This document shows positions 46,353-55,446 of a DNA stretch of 64,000 nt, piece after piece. How positions within the stretch are numbered: the stretch's first letter is position 1; the number at the start of each line of letters is the position of its first letter. The stretch spans positions 1 to 64,000 of the forward strand of contig JANXAQ010000255.1 in the NCBI GenBank assembly GCA_025062105.1, written 5' to 3'. Under the pieces are notes generated by a model that was not told the origin of the DNA, did no database searches, and was given only the letters and a program-made list of their open reading frames with translations. This DNA is from Thermoguttaceae bacterium. Lineage in GTDB: Bacteria; Planctomycetota; Planctomycetia; Pirellulales; Thermoguttaceae. Made by a program: the position numbers and the translations under genes.

Positions 46353-47582
46353 CTATCCGCCCAGGGCTTCTCCCTCCAACAAGTCGGCGCCCAGCCAGCC
46401 TGCCTCCTGCCAAAGTTGATTCCGAAGGTTGGGATCTTCCACCGAAAGGATCGAGCCCAAGGAGGCAGCCCACGCCGAACCGAGCGTATATTCCGATAAA
46501 TCGATCGGCTCTGCTGCTGTCTGATGCTCTTGAACCAATTGCAGCCAGACATCACGAACAGAGGGTACCCCATCGGTCTGTGGCGGTTGGGGTAACTGTT
46601 GGGCCACCTGGAGAGAATTACTCCAACACAATGGCCTTTCCTGTCCGAATTCGCGGCGTAATTGGTGGAGCAAATCTTGGGCAAGCCGACCTCGCCGAAG
46701 CCGATCCACCAACGACCCCTCCCCCACAATGACCCAATCGACAATCCAATCCAGCATGGGAGCCGTCTGACGAAGGGCCTGGATCCGACCCCGTAACAAC
46801 GTCTCCAGAGCTTCCCGATTCGTTCGGCTATGAACTGGGATGCGTTCGGTCTGCCATCGGACCAAGTCCGTGGCCAAAAAGGCAACCCGAAACCGACGGT
46901 CCGGATGCCACCAAACGACACTACAACCATGGGGGCCTGGTTCTTGCTGCCCTCGACCTTGGGGGGTGCCTGGATAATGGATCAAAGCTGTCTGGCTTCG
47001 CTGGGTGCCTCGCTGGTGCCGGCCGCCCAAGGCCCAATAGTCGATTCCTTCCACATGCAACTGCTGGGGATCCGCTCGGCCATAAGTGATAGCGATGGTC
47101 GGCAAGTCTGCTGGCTGTTGACGGAAATCCCGCGGACGGAGGGTGCGGCTCTTTTGGCGACTTGCCCCGACCAGGCGGGCCACAGGTATGCCATTTTGTT
47201 CATAAATATGCATTTCTGGCCGACCCCGGCAAAATCGGCGCACATTGTCCGGCAACTTGAGTAAACCGGGCCACAACTCCGGTGGGTCCACCCGGCCCCC
47301 TATCCAATAGACTGCGATTCCCCCCTCGGCCAACCGGCGGAATTGTTCCAGCAAAAATAACGGCCCCCGAGGCCCCGTCCAGCTAGGGTCCAAAATGTCG
47401 CCCGCCAGCACTACAAAAGCCACCCGATGCGACATCGCTACCTCTACCACCCGCTCCGCCGCCCGATAAGGTGCCTCTAGCAACTGCTCTCGCAACACCT
47501 CCGGCATTTCCAGGCTGCTAGGCCCCGGTTGCTCCAAGTGAAAATCGCCCGTATGAACAAAACACAAACTCTCCCCAGACAT
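46353..47582 (-). CDS. YhaO/SbcD-like phosphoesterase-fold protein with degenerate active site
   Basis: This 409-residue protein has the calcineurin-like fold of SbcD/YhaO nucleases. Motifs kept are HTGDFHLE (D13, H15) and LAGDILD (D62). Three others are changed. The GNHD motif reads GGRVD at 95-99. The expected His before Gly reads ITYGRAD near 165. The GHxH motif reads LGGRHQ at 185-190. Most metal ligands of the second half are therefore missing, and nuclease activity is doubtful. It lies upstream of the YhaN/SbcC-like ATPase on the same strand, so it may act as a structural partner. The C-terminal part (about 280-409) is helical, with RHLLRG-type arginine-rich segments and no motif. Confidence 0.8.
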   Translation of the reverse strand: MSGESLCFVHTGDFHLEQPGPSSLEMPEVLREQLLEAPYRAAERVVEVAMSHRVAFVVLAGDILDPSWTGPRGPLFLLEQFRRLAEGGIAVYWIGGRVDPPELWPGLLKLPDNVRRFCRGRPEMHIYEQNGIPVARLVGASRQKSRTLRPRDFRQQPADLPTIAITYGRADPQQLHVEGIDYWALGGRHQRGTQRSQTALIHYPGTPQGRGQQEPGPHGCSVVWWHPDRRFRVAFLATDLVRWQTERIPVHSRTNREALETLLRGRIQALRQTAPMLDWIVDWVIVGEGSLVDRLRRGRLAQDLLHQLRREFGQERPLCWSNSLQVAQQLPQPPQTDGVPSVRDVWLQLVQEHQTAAEPIDLSEYTLGSAWAASLGSILSVEDPNLRNQLWQEAGWLGADLLEGEALGG

Positions 47583-47947
47583 AGCCGCCTCCTTGCCAAT
47601 TAGGCATGGTGCCTCTGAGTACTAGCCCCTATCGCTGGGCGAACCCTCGGATTTTTTCCAGATCCCCGGCCTCCCTTACTTGGGCTTGTCCACTAAGCCT
47701 TCATGGACCTTCTACCAAAGACCATACCCCTTTACGGGAGGCTCTGCATAAAATTGGGCATTCTCACCTCCTAGGGCGGAGGCAGTTTAGCAATCCAGAG
47801 CGATTTAATCCACATCAGAATTGGCAAAAGCAAGGGCGGCCGCACCGCTTACCCACGAAAAGTGGGGGGGAATATTCCTCTTTTGGGGCAAAAACCGATC
47901 CGTCAATACCCCTCATGGGCGGCAAATTGCCCCATTTTTAGGGGTAT

Positions 47948-47978
47948 TTGACAAACTCCTAGTTTCGGAAGATGATAA
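47948..47978 (+). promoter_or_regulatory. possible promoter of the ECF sigma gene
   Basis: TTGACA at 47948-47953 and TGATAA at 47973-47978 are 19 bases apart, which is longer than ideal. They sit 80 bases before the GTG start of the sigma factor. The rest of 47583-48057 contains only an R1-like GGAGGCTCTGCATAAA trace near 47740. Confidence 0.3.
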
Positions 47979-48057
47979 AAAGAAAGGCTTTGGTCCCTGT
48001 GAAACAGTAAGCAGGGAACTTTTCCCTTCTCAGAAGCGTCCATAGTGTGAACCTGCT

Positions 48058-48627
48058 GTGAATGATGATCTGCGATTGATTGAAGCGACTCTCCAGGGCC
48101 AGACAAGCGCCTTTGGGCAACTGGTTCAAAAATATCAGGACCGGTTGTTCACGAGCCTGGTCTATGCCCTTGGAAATGCTGAGGATGCCAAGGATGTGCT
48201 GCAAGAGGCCTGGGTCCAGGCCTTGCTGCACTTGGAGTCGTTTCATCAGTCCAGTTCGTTTTATACGTGGTTATACCGAATTGCCTTTAACGTAGCTGCC
48301 AGTTGGCGTCGAAAGAAGAAAGTAGATCGGCTCTCCCTGGACCAGATGCGGGAAGTAAACGCCCTAGAACCGATCGATCCGGCCGCCGACCCGGAGACGC
48401 CTTTGCATCGGGAAGATTGCTGCCGACAAGTCCAGGAAGCCTTACAACAATTGCCTGAAGAGTATCGGACGATTTTGGTCCTTCGAGAAATCGAAGGCCA
48501 TTGTTACGAAACTATTGCCGAGATTTTAAACCTGCCCATTGGCACAGTGCGAAGCCGACTGCATCGAGCACGCGCCCAACTGTGCCAATTGCTTAAGCAG
48601 CGCATCGCTTTGCACGAATCATTATAG
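48058..48627 (+). CDS. ECF-type RNA polymerase sigma factor
   Basis: This 189-residue sigma-70 protein of the extracytoplasmic-function group has region 2 at about 20-90 (FGQLVQKYQDRLF, DAKDVLQEAWVQAL, FYTWLYRIAFNVAAS) and region 4 at about 130-183 (LPEEYRTILVLREIEG, YETIAEILNLPIGTVRSRLHRAR). It lacks regions 1 and 3, as expected. The start must be the GTG at 48058, since an in-frame TAG lies five codons upstream. There is no clear ribosome site. A membrane anti-sigma protein is encoded next on the same strand, but about 980 bases of repeats intervene, so co-transcription is uncertain. Confidence 0.93.
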   Translation: MNDDLRLIEATLQGQTSAFGQLVQKYQDRLFTSLVYALGNAEDAKDVLQEAWVQALLHLESFHQSSSFYTWLYRIAFNVAASWRRKKKVDRLSLDQMREVNALEPIDPAADPETPLHREDCCRQVQEALQQLPEEYRTILVLREIEGHCYETIAEILNLPIGTVRSRLHRARAQLCQLLKQRIALHESL

Positions 48628-48826
48628 ACACCAACATATTATAAGCAAACAACATATTCATAAAAAAAAGAACATCGGTAGCCAAGTGAAGAAACTCGCC
48701 GCTATCGACGCGGCTAAAAGGCGGGCTTTGCCCAAAGCAATACTCGCTGAGGCAGCCAAGAGGCCGGTTGACCGTTTCGCCTCAACCTGTGCCTATCAAA
48801 AGCCGAGGGAAGAGAAAAAATCCATT

Positions 48827-48976
48827 CAGTTCCACTTTTGCCATTTTTGGTCTTCTACCGAAAAAGAAAAGTTCTAACTCCCTGCAGTTATTGGAGTTAG
48901 GAAATAGCATGAACAAAAAGATCGTTCGCTGTAACTTTGGGAGATAAACCAAGTTAGGAAAAAGGCAAAAGTCGCA
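48827..48976 (+). mobile_element. R2 MITE-like element
   Basis: The ends are AGTTCCACTTTTGCCATTTT and AAAGGCAAAAGTCGCA. The internal CTAACTCC/GGAGTTAG palindrome is intact. It lies between the sigma and anti-sigma genes. Confidence 0.82.
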
Positions 48977-49239
48977 TTCAGGCCAGAGGTGAAAATAATT
49001 AGATGCCCATTCAGCCGAAGTATTACCTGGCAACAGAAAAGCAGACATAGCATCGAACACTCAGGAACAACTAAACAAAAAGGAGGTTTTAGCGAAGACG
49101 GAACCAGTAGATATTTGCCCTCACGGAGGGAAGGCGACTATTTCCGTCCGAAACAGTCAGCCTATCCGTTTGGAACCTTGCCCTTGGAGTTTCTGGACTC
49201 AAGTAAGCAACCTTTTTGGAGTCATGCTTCTGGCAAATT

Positions 49240-49500
49240 GTACTTTCGGAAAAGTTTTTTGGGGGGTTAACCTACCCTGGGAGCGGCTTGGCTTTAGCGC
49301 CTGCCAGCCAGACCCCCCAGACCCTTTGGGATGCCTAGCTGCCAACCCTGTTGGAAGGCCATAGGTGAGAGGCGCCATTGGGGAAAGGTCTTCCCCTAGA
49401 GTTCAGAAGTTGGCATCAGAAGTTGGCAATGGTCTCCAGGACTGGGTCACCTGATAGGGCTGGCTCAATAGCCCCCCAAGCAGTATTTTTCAGAAAGTAC
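49240..49500. mobile_element. R6 MITE-like element
   Basis: This is the second R6 copy, 261 bp, with ends GTACTTTCGGAAAAG and TTTTTCAGAAAGTAC. It aligns in order with 679-929. The spacer 48977-49239 before it shows no recognisable gene. Confidence 0.6.
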
Positions 49501-49606
49501 GGTGGTAAAAAGAAGCAGAAGCTCCAGCCATGGATAAAATACGGCCGGGGGATAGTTCCCAACGAATCTGCGTTTTCTAGATGGTTTGCAAACTGCCGGA
49601 TGTACC

Positions 49607-52381
49607 ATGAAGAATCTGCCTGAAGAACTTTTCAGCGCCTACCTGGACGGCGAATTGACCGCTGAAGAGCAAGCGCAGATCGAGCGCCTGTTGGCTACCA
49701 GTGCGGAAGCCCGGCAGTTATTAGAAGAGCTTCGCTTTGTCAGCCAATCGCTGCAACAGCTTCCGATGCATAAGATGACGGAGGATTTGACGGCCAAAGT
49801 CCTCCAGGAAGTCCAGCGGCGAAAAGCTCAACAGGTAGCTGAGCCGACTAGTCCCCCGGTGTCCGTATCGGCCCCTGGGTCCGTATCGGTGCCAGCAGTT
49901 TCGGTGGAGCCGGATGGGGTTTTGCCGCAGCAGACTTTGCCCCTGCCGCAGACTCTCTCACTGCCTCCGTTAACCGAGCCGGCAGAATCGACTGTCAGCC
50001 AGAGAGCATTCGCCTCTACAGGCCAGCCAACCGGTGGGGCTAAACCTAGCCAAGATGCCCTGGTTGCAGAGCAGCCAATCCAATCCTCATGGCGATGGGC
50101 TGTCTTGGGGCGTCGGCTGATTACCGCCCGGGGATTGATTTGGTCGGCCGTAGCAGTGCTAGTGGCTGGATTGATCTGGTGGTTTGGCCCCCCAGCTACC
50201 CGGCAGAAAGAACTAGCCCAGGCCCCTCGCCATCCCCCCTCTCTGGTCGCCCCAACGGATGAGAGGGAATCCATCCCAGACCACGAGCAAAAGGCGATTG
50301 GGAATGGTGGGCAAAGGACTGAGGTCCAACTCTCTCAAACAACCGGAGGTACTGGGGTGGGTATCGGGCCAAGCCCCCCTGAACAACTCCACTTGCCAAC
50401 AGAAAAGGCAGGATCGGAATTGGCCCGTTCCCCTCACTTTGGAGCAGCATCTAGCGCAGCTTCTTGGGACCGAGCCTGTGCAGATCTAGAATCGGGTCGG
50501 CTGCTGGCTGGTGAACAACCGGCTCCCGGACCCAAAATAGGCGCCCTGAACGTTTCTCCGCGCTCGGTAGGTTTAGCCGAAGTCGACAAAGGAGCGGAAG
50601 CTGCCAAAACCTTGGCCAGTTCAGGCCGAGGCTTTGGCGGTGCGCCGTCAACAGCTGCCAAAGAAAAGATGCAAAGCAACGCAAGGAAGCTATTGCCGGA
50701 AGATTGGGATGCTAGGACTGGTAAATCTTCGCCTCAGGCTCTGCAAATGCCTCCCGCACAAACCCCTACAGCCAAACCGCTCCCAACCCCTCAGGAACCC
50801 CTCCAAGCCAAAAAACCTGCGGAAACCCCTCCCAACGCTTCTCTTCCTCTGGCAGCCGCCATAGCAAAAAAAGAATTTGGTCCTGATGAAACAGACAAAC
50901 TTTCGCCTAAACAAGATCAGCCTCTGCCTCCGGTTTTAGCCGACACCACGTTGGTGGTGGTCTGCGATGTAACTGGGGCTGCCCTTCGCCAACAGAGGTT
51001 CGAACAAATCCTTTCTAGCCAACAGATTGTTCTGGCCGAAGGAGAAGAATTTTTAGAAGAGCTACAACCAGATGCCGGTTTTCAGAAACCCGGAGCTGCC
51101 GAGGCAGGTGCAGCGGAGCCGCCAAAACCGGCCGAAACCCACGGGGGAGCAAAATCTATGCCAGCTCCGGGTGGCCGGCCTTCCGAGCGGGTTGGTAGCG
51201 GAGTACAACCACCAACGGGACAACCGCAGCAACCGTCCTCTGAAATTGCTAAAAGCCCCGTGGTGGTCGATGGGGCACCGTCCAAGTCGGCCATAACTTC
51301 TTCCGACACACCTGGTCTAGTGCCCGGCCGGGTGTGCCCACTCCGCTCAGAAGATCAACTGCAATTTGTGCTTGTGGAAGCTACTCCGGAACAAGTAGAA
51401 GCCACCCTCCGGGCCATCCAGGCTCGAAGGGACGAATTTCTGGCCATTTCGGTTTCTCCCGCTCCAGCCGATCCGCGCCAGCAAATCTATCAGCAATACA
51501 ATCGGGTTTATCGAGCGGCGGAAGCTCAGGTGAACCAAGCTCCGCCAACTGAACTAACGCCCCCCATGCGAGAATCCCTCCGGCCAGATCAAGGCCCTTC
51601 GCTCAGACGATCTACCAAAGCAGCGCAATTGCCAGCCGACGCCAACGCTTTGGCTGGTCCAGCAGGTCGGGCAAGCGAACCGGCAGTTCAGCCGCCCGCA
51701 GCAGAATCTGCCAAACAAACACTTCTCCCAGCGGAAAGTCAAACAGCAGCGGGGAGGTTGGGTGGCCCACCTACCTGGCCAACTTGGGCCAAAGATGCCT
51801 TAGAACCAAAAAGGCACCGACAACAGGCTACCCAAGGCAGCCAGCAACAGGCTTGGGCACGCCGGTTGCGGCTTCCCAAACATCTGAGCCAACAATTTGC
51901 CTTCAGCCAGCAACGTCTGCTCGGGCCACAGAGCGGTGGGGAACTTTTAGATACTTATTCACCCTCCACGACTCTTCCGCCGGGCCAGAATCCCTCCTTG
52001 CCTGCCGATCCCCAGAAAGCTATGTCCACTTTGTTGCCGGCAGCTCCGCCAGCGGGCAGAGCCCAACTGGCTCCACCTGCCCCTGCTCCACCTCTGCCCT
52101 CCCATGAATCCAAACCCGATCAGCCACAGCAGGGGCAAGCCGAGACCCCATTGCCAGCAACGGCCCCCTTGGCTACACCGGAATCCGCAAAGCCCAACGT
52201 TCCCGCCGTCCAACCCCAACGCCAAGAAGGCCAGAAACTCGAGGCCCAACGTAGCCAAGCTTTGCCTTCTCAAACCGAAGCCTCCACTGGTCCCATCGGC
52301 ACCTCTGTATTTGGAGGCCTCCACCCAGCACAGCGGATTCGGGTGCTATTTGTCCTCCGTCCCGCCGAAGCCGCTCCATGA
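49607..52381 (+). CDS. membrane anti-sigma factor with very long Pro/Gln/Ala-rich extracytoplasmic region
   Basis: This protein has about 924 residues. The first 75 (MKNLPEELFSAYLDGELTAE, a helix pair, MTEDLTAKVLQEVQ) match the anti-sigma domain seen in planctomycete anti-sigma factors, but without the zinc-binding Cys/His of classical zf-HC2. A single membrane helix follows at about 178-195 (LIWSAVAVLVAGLIWWFG). The remaining 700 residues are Pro/Ala/Gln/Ser-rich, with small structured islands (TLVVVCDVTGAALRQQRFEQ, QLQFVLVEATPEQVEATLR, RIRVLFVLRP). It presumably holds the ECF sigma factor at the membrane. The ATG at 49607 is preferred because the conserved domain starts there; 49586 is an in-frame alternative. 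Neither has a good ribosome site. Confidence 0.85.
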   Translation: MKNLPEELFSAYLDGELTAEEQAQIERLLATSAEARQLLEELRFVSQSLQQLPMHKMTEDLTAKVLQEVQRRKAQQVAEPTSPPVSVSAPGSVSVPAVSVEPDGVLPQQTLPLPQTLSLPPLTEPAESTVSQRAFASTGQPTGGAKPSQDALVAEQPIQSSWRWAVLGRRLITARGLIWSAVAVLVAGLIWWFGPPATRQKELAQAPRHPPSLVAPTDERESIPDHEQKAIGNGGQRTEVQLSQTTGGTGVGIGPSPPEQLHLPTEKAGSELARSPHFGAASSAASWDRACADLESGRLLAGEQPAPGPKIGALNVSPRSVGLAEVDKGAEAAKTLASSGRGFGGAPSTAAKEKMQSNARKLLPEDWDARTGKSSPQALQMPPAQTPTAKPLPTPQEPLQAKKPAETPPNASLPLAAAIAKKEFGPDETDKLSPKQDQPLPPVLADTTLVVVCDVTGAALRQQRFEQILSSQQIVLAEGEEFLEELQPDAGFQKPGAAEAGAAEPPKPAETHGGAKSMPAPGGRPSERVGSGVQPPTGQPQQPSSEIAKSPVVVDGAPSKSAITSSDTPGLVPGRVCPLRSEDQLQFVLVEATPEQVEATLRAIQARRDEFLAISVSPAPADPRQQIYQQYNRVYRAAEAQVNQAPPTELTPPMRESLRPDQGPSLRRSTKAAQLPADANALAGPAGRASEPAVQPPAAESAKQTLLPAESQTAAGRLGGPPTWPTWAKDALEPKRHRQQATQGSQQQAWARRLRLPKHLSQQFAFSQQRLLGPQSGGELLDTYSPSTTLPPGQNPSLPADPQKAMSTLLPAAPPAGRAQLAPPAPAPPLPSHESKPDQPQQGQAETPLPATAPLATPESAKPNVPAVQPQRQEGQKLEAQRSQALPSQTEASTGPIGTSVFGGLHPAQRIRVLFVLRPAEAAP

Positions 52382-52449
52382 CCAGCGGCTTTGCTCACCT
52401 ATTCTGCTTTGAGTATTGCGGGAAGCTCGAGTGCTGCTAATTTTTTACT

Positions 52450-52639
52450 GGAACCTCTACAGAATCATGAACATTCAGTGAACTATATGAACTTTCGATT
52501 CTATAGCCGTTCCCTTGTCCTACCTGGCAATCTACTATCTATTGGGTGCCAACAATCCTATCGCCCCTATATGTTGTGTTAGAGGAAGGACTACCAAAAT
52601 AGTATAAAAATATCTCCTTTGAATTATGCAGAGGTTCCT
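52450..52639 (+). repeat. R1 element, full length
   Basis: The ends are GGAACCTCTACAGAATCATG and ATGCAGAGGTTCC. The core is GGTGCCAACAATCCTATCGC. Confidence 0.9.
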
Positions 52640-52648
52640 ACTCATTTT

Positions 52649-52917
52649 TAGCTCGACTTTTGCCATTTTTTGGCCTCCTGCCGAAGGATAATCGCTCTAA
52701 CATCTTGAGGAATCTCTGTAAAAATCCTGAACATATAGTGGGGCACATGAACTTTTGATTCTATGGCCGTTCGGTTTTTGTATCCGAATACTTACTATCT
52801 ATTGGGGGCTAGCAATGTTAGTACCCCTAGATCCTGAGTAAGAGGGGGCATAGGGTAATATGGTAAAAAATCTCCCCTTTAAATTATGCAGAGCTTCCTT
52901 GAATTTTATTGTGCCCT
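52649..52917 (+). repeat. R2 element split by R1 and cut by another R2
   Basis: The left end AGCTCGACTTTTGCCATTTT is at 52649. The element reaches the middle (TCTAACATCTTGA), is interrupted by R1, and resumes as TTGAATTTTATTGTG at 52899. TTGA is duplicated at the two junctions. The rest is cut where the next R2 begins at a TA. Confidence 0.75.
52709..52898 (+). repeat. R1 element nested in R2
   Basis: The ends are GGAATCTCTGTAAAAATCCTG and ATGCAGAGCTTCC. The flanking TTGA is present on both sides, and joining the flanks restores an R2 middle (AACATCTTGAATTTTATTG, compare AACTCCTTGGAATTATTGG at 9375). Confidence 0.85.
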
Positions 52918-52919
52918 TA

Positions 52920-53070
52920 GCTCGACTTTTGCCATTTTTGGCCTCGTCCCGGAAGGAGAAAGTTTTAACTTCTTGTAACTATTGGAGTTAAGAAACCAGG
53001 TGAACAAAAGGAGGTCTCCTCGTAACTGCTGGAAACAAAAGGAATTAGGGAAATTGACAAAAGTCGAGCT
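52920..53070 (+). mobile_element. R2 MITE-like element, full length
   Basis: The ends are GCTCGACTTTTGCCATTTTT and GACAAAAGTCGAGCT, flanked by TA (52918-52919 and 53071-53072). It is directly adjacent to an R4 element. Confidence 0.88.
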
Positions 53071-53072
53071 TA

Positions 53073-53229
53073 GAGGCTGTCCGCAAAAGCATTTTCTATG
53101 ATGAAAGGAGGTTTCCTTCCTCAATGCTCCAGAATCTCCAAAATTCCTATTTTTGAGGAGTCTGCAGATAGGAGCCGGTTGGCTAAAATCCGTGGGAAAC
53201 CAGCCCAATGCCCATTCTAGGACAGCCTC
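53073..53229 (+). mobile_element. R4 MITE-like element flanked by TTA
   Basis: This full-length 157-bp R4 has ends GAGGCTGTCC and GGACAGCCTC and is flanked by TTA (53070-53072 and 53230-53232). The right TTA is the complement of the TAA stop codon of the GYF-domain gene. The ends and 3-bp TTA target recall IS5-type insertion. That assignment is inference. Confidence 0.82.
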
Positions 53230-54414
53230 TTAGTCTTCTTCGGAGGTTCGTTGTTCGGTAGAAGAGAGTTGTTTCTGGAGCAAGGCGGGAATTTCCAACA
53301 GCGCTCGCAGAAGGTCGATGGTCAAGTATCCGGTCAGGAAGCCCAGATAGGCTAGCAAGGGCAAAGCGGCGGCCAGGGCAAGATGCCAAAAAGCGATCCA
53401 TATGCGGCTCCAGTCATGACCGTTTTGCGTGGCAAAAAGTATTAATGTGTATATGAGTTCTATCGTCCCCTGCAGCACTCCTAGCCCAAACAGCACAGGG
53501 GAAACTTTCAAAACCAACTTGAGCAGCAAGGACCAGACACCCAAAGCTTCTTCGCCGGCGCGGGTTTCCGGAGATACGGTAATGTGCAGCGTTTCCGGGG
53601 CAACGGCCATTAAGGCAGCTAATTCCATAACGATAAACAATTCTATGGCCCACAGAATACCAAGATATTCATTTTGCTGGACGGCATACACTACTAGGCC
53701 TAACACGCTGGCTACGCCGATAGCCAACAGCAAGAGAGCTATACAGTCCAAAAAAGCGGTGGAGCAGACTCGTCCAGGAGAACTTTTGTTCAATCTTTCT
53801 AAGGCCGGCAGAAAACGCCCTGCAATGTATTGAAGAACCACCAAAGCCACTAACCCCGCTAATCCCCAACCGAACAAACTGATCGCCTTCCTCTCCAAAG
53901 TCTGGACTACTATCCCCACCATCCAAATCCCCATTGCTCCATAAAGGGCGTAATATCCGAAAAAAGAAAAACCTTGACATATCGCCTGGAGCAAACTGGC
54001 CGGAAAACTCCGACGCAACAAGTCCAAAAGGAAGTCAAATATATGGACGGAAACACCCTCCCTGGCCCGATAGAAAGCCGTCAGCGATTTCTCAAATCCC
54101 CGACCAACGGCCTCGGGAAAGACCGCCGGAGGAGTAAAAACGGGGACCGATGCAGGAGCAGAACCAGAGCCTTCGGCTGCTGTGGCCGAGACATCCGCAG
54201 CTGCTGGCCCGGGCGTAGAAGGGGAGAGGGGATTCGATGCTTCGGCTTCGAAAAGTCCTTTTACCCGACGGGCAGGTACCCAATCGGCCATCCCCTCTCG
54301 CCAGACTAAGTCGTCCGGCTGTAGCTTGCCCCCATCAGCCAATGCCTTCAACTCCGCCGCTGAAACCGGCCCAAATTGCTTATTTTCCTGTGCATAATAC
54401 CATCCCGGACTCAT
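53230..54414 (-). CDS. GYF-domain multi-pass membrane protein
   Basis: This 394-residue protein has an N-terminal GYF_2 domain (1-56: WYYAQENKQFGPVSAAELKAL, LVWREGMADWVPA), a binding module for proline-rich peptides. A Pro/Ala/Ser-rich linker leads to a membrane domain with about five to six hydrophobic helices (about 155-385). Helices include GYYALYGAMGIWMVGIVVQTL, LFGWGLAGLVALVVLQY and LLLLAIGVASVLGLVVYAVQ. This is a common planctomycete arrangement of unknown function. The soluble GYF part could recruit a partner to the membrane. The gene stands alone, and its TAA stop lies in the TTA target duplication of an R4 element. Confidence 0.85.
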   Translation of the reverse strand: MSPGWYYAQENKQFGPVSAAELKALADGGKLQPDDLVWREGMADWVPARRVKGLFEAEASNPLSPSTPGPAAADVSATAAEGSGSAPASVPVFTPPAVFPEAVGRGFEKSLTAFYRAREGVSVHIFDFLLDLLRRSFPASLLQAICQGFSFFGYYALYGAMGIWMVGIVVQTLERKAISLFGWGLAGLVALVVLQYIAGRFLPALERLNKSSPGRVCSTAFLDCIALLLLAIGVASVLGLVVYAVQQNEYLGILWAIELFIVMELAALMAVAPETLHITVSPETRAGEEALGVWSLLLKLVLKVSPVLFGLGVLQGTIELIYTLILFATQNGHDWSRIWIAFWHLALAAALPLLAYLGFLTGYLTIDLLRALLEIPALLQKQLSSTEQRTSEED

Positions 54415-54556
54415 CTCAGATCCTTACTTTTCGGCAAGACAACCACTGCGGAGCGGATGAATAGCTTAGCCTCTGTATCAAAATCAGCTTATTTCTCCTT
54501 TATCAGCGGAAAAATGGCTCCTCTACCTTCTATGGCGTTCCACTTTGGTAGAGGCT

Positions 54557-54666
54557 GGCTCTGGTGAAACCCTTTCCGCTCAGAGGTCTAAACCCACCAA
54601 AACAAAAGAAAAACCGACCAGTATGGGCAAAACCTCCCCAGAGTGCGGACACCCGTCAACAGAGCC
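54557..54666 (-). mobile_element. R5 MITE-like element with 8-bp target duplication
   Basis: The ends are GGCTCTGGTGAAACC and CAACAGAGCC. It is flanked by TAGAGGCT on both sides (54549-54556 and 54668-54675). It is inverted relative to the other two copies. The 140 bases before it hold the upstream region of the GYF gene. Confidence 0.85.
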
Positions 54667-54678
54667 TTAGAGGCTCTA

Positions 54679-54828
54679 AGCTCGATTTTTGCTGTTTTTG
54701 TAAGTTCTTTTATTTCAAAGAGTTATATTTTAGGAATTATTTGTTCATCAAATTCCCTCACTGCAATCTCTCCAAAAGGTTTGGAAACCTTAGGGGACCG
54801 CCCCCTCGAAACTCGCAAAACTCGAGCT
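54679..54828 (+). mobile_element. R2 MITE-like element
   Basis: The ends are AGCTCGATTTTTGC and GCAAAACTCGAGCT, flanked by TA (54677-54678 and 54829-54830). It forms a contiguous block R5-R2-R4 with its neighbours. Confidence 0.85.
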
Positions 54829-54830
54829 TA

Positions 54831-54975
54831 GAAGCTGTCCCGAAAAGCATTTCCAGCTTCAAACAAAGTTCCGCCCCCAGGCCCCGAAACCCCGTATTTT
54901 ACCGAGTGTTGCCGAATGGAACGGTCAGTCCAATACCCCTCGAAAAACGCTAAAATTCAATTTCAGGACAGCCTC
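54831..54975 (+). mobile_element. R4 MITE-like element
   Basis: The ends are GAAGCTGTCCCGAAAAGC and TTTCAGGACAGCCTC. TTA precedes the left end but is not repeated at the right. The stretch 54976-55446 that follows contains no gene or repeat I recognise. Confidence 0.75.
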
Positions 54976-55446
54976 AAATTTTTTGACAGAACACTCTGCC
55001 CCGATCAAGGTAGGTCTTTTCTTCTTGCCTCCGGAAAGATACATTTCCACAAAGACACATTGCCAATAACCATTTAACCCAGTGGCAAAATTGCCCCAGC
55101 TCCGAGCCCCAAACCGTACAGGATCCGGCTGACCGACTGACAGGCCATTGGACTCCGACAAAAACAGGCCGGAAGCGGAGGCCAGAACACGTTAGCGGCA
55201 ACTGTATGCCTGGCTGTGGATTTTCTGCCTCCGCCTTAGGTTGTTGTCCTCTCAACCTTTGCCGCACCGCAGCCAGGCAGAGGGAAGAAAAATAAACCAC
55301 TCCTTTCAGCTAAAAGGGTACCATCGGAGCGGCCTTCTGCTGAGGCAGACATCCCTTTTTTAGTGTACTGTATCTATTAAGTAATGTCATCCCCTTGACT
55401 TGAGCTGAAGTAGTTTTTCGAAGCCTTTTTGCTTGGAGGTTTTCTC

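Noticed and set aside
46163-46930. Open frame of 255 codons on the minus strand overlapping the YhaO-like gene
   Set aside because: It is in another frame of the same strand and shows no motif; the YhaO-like frame has conserved motifs throughout.
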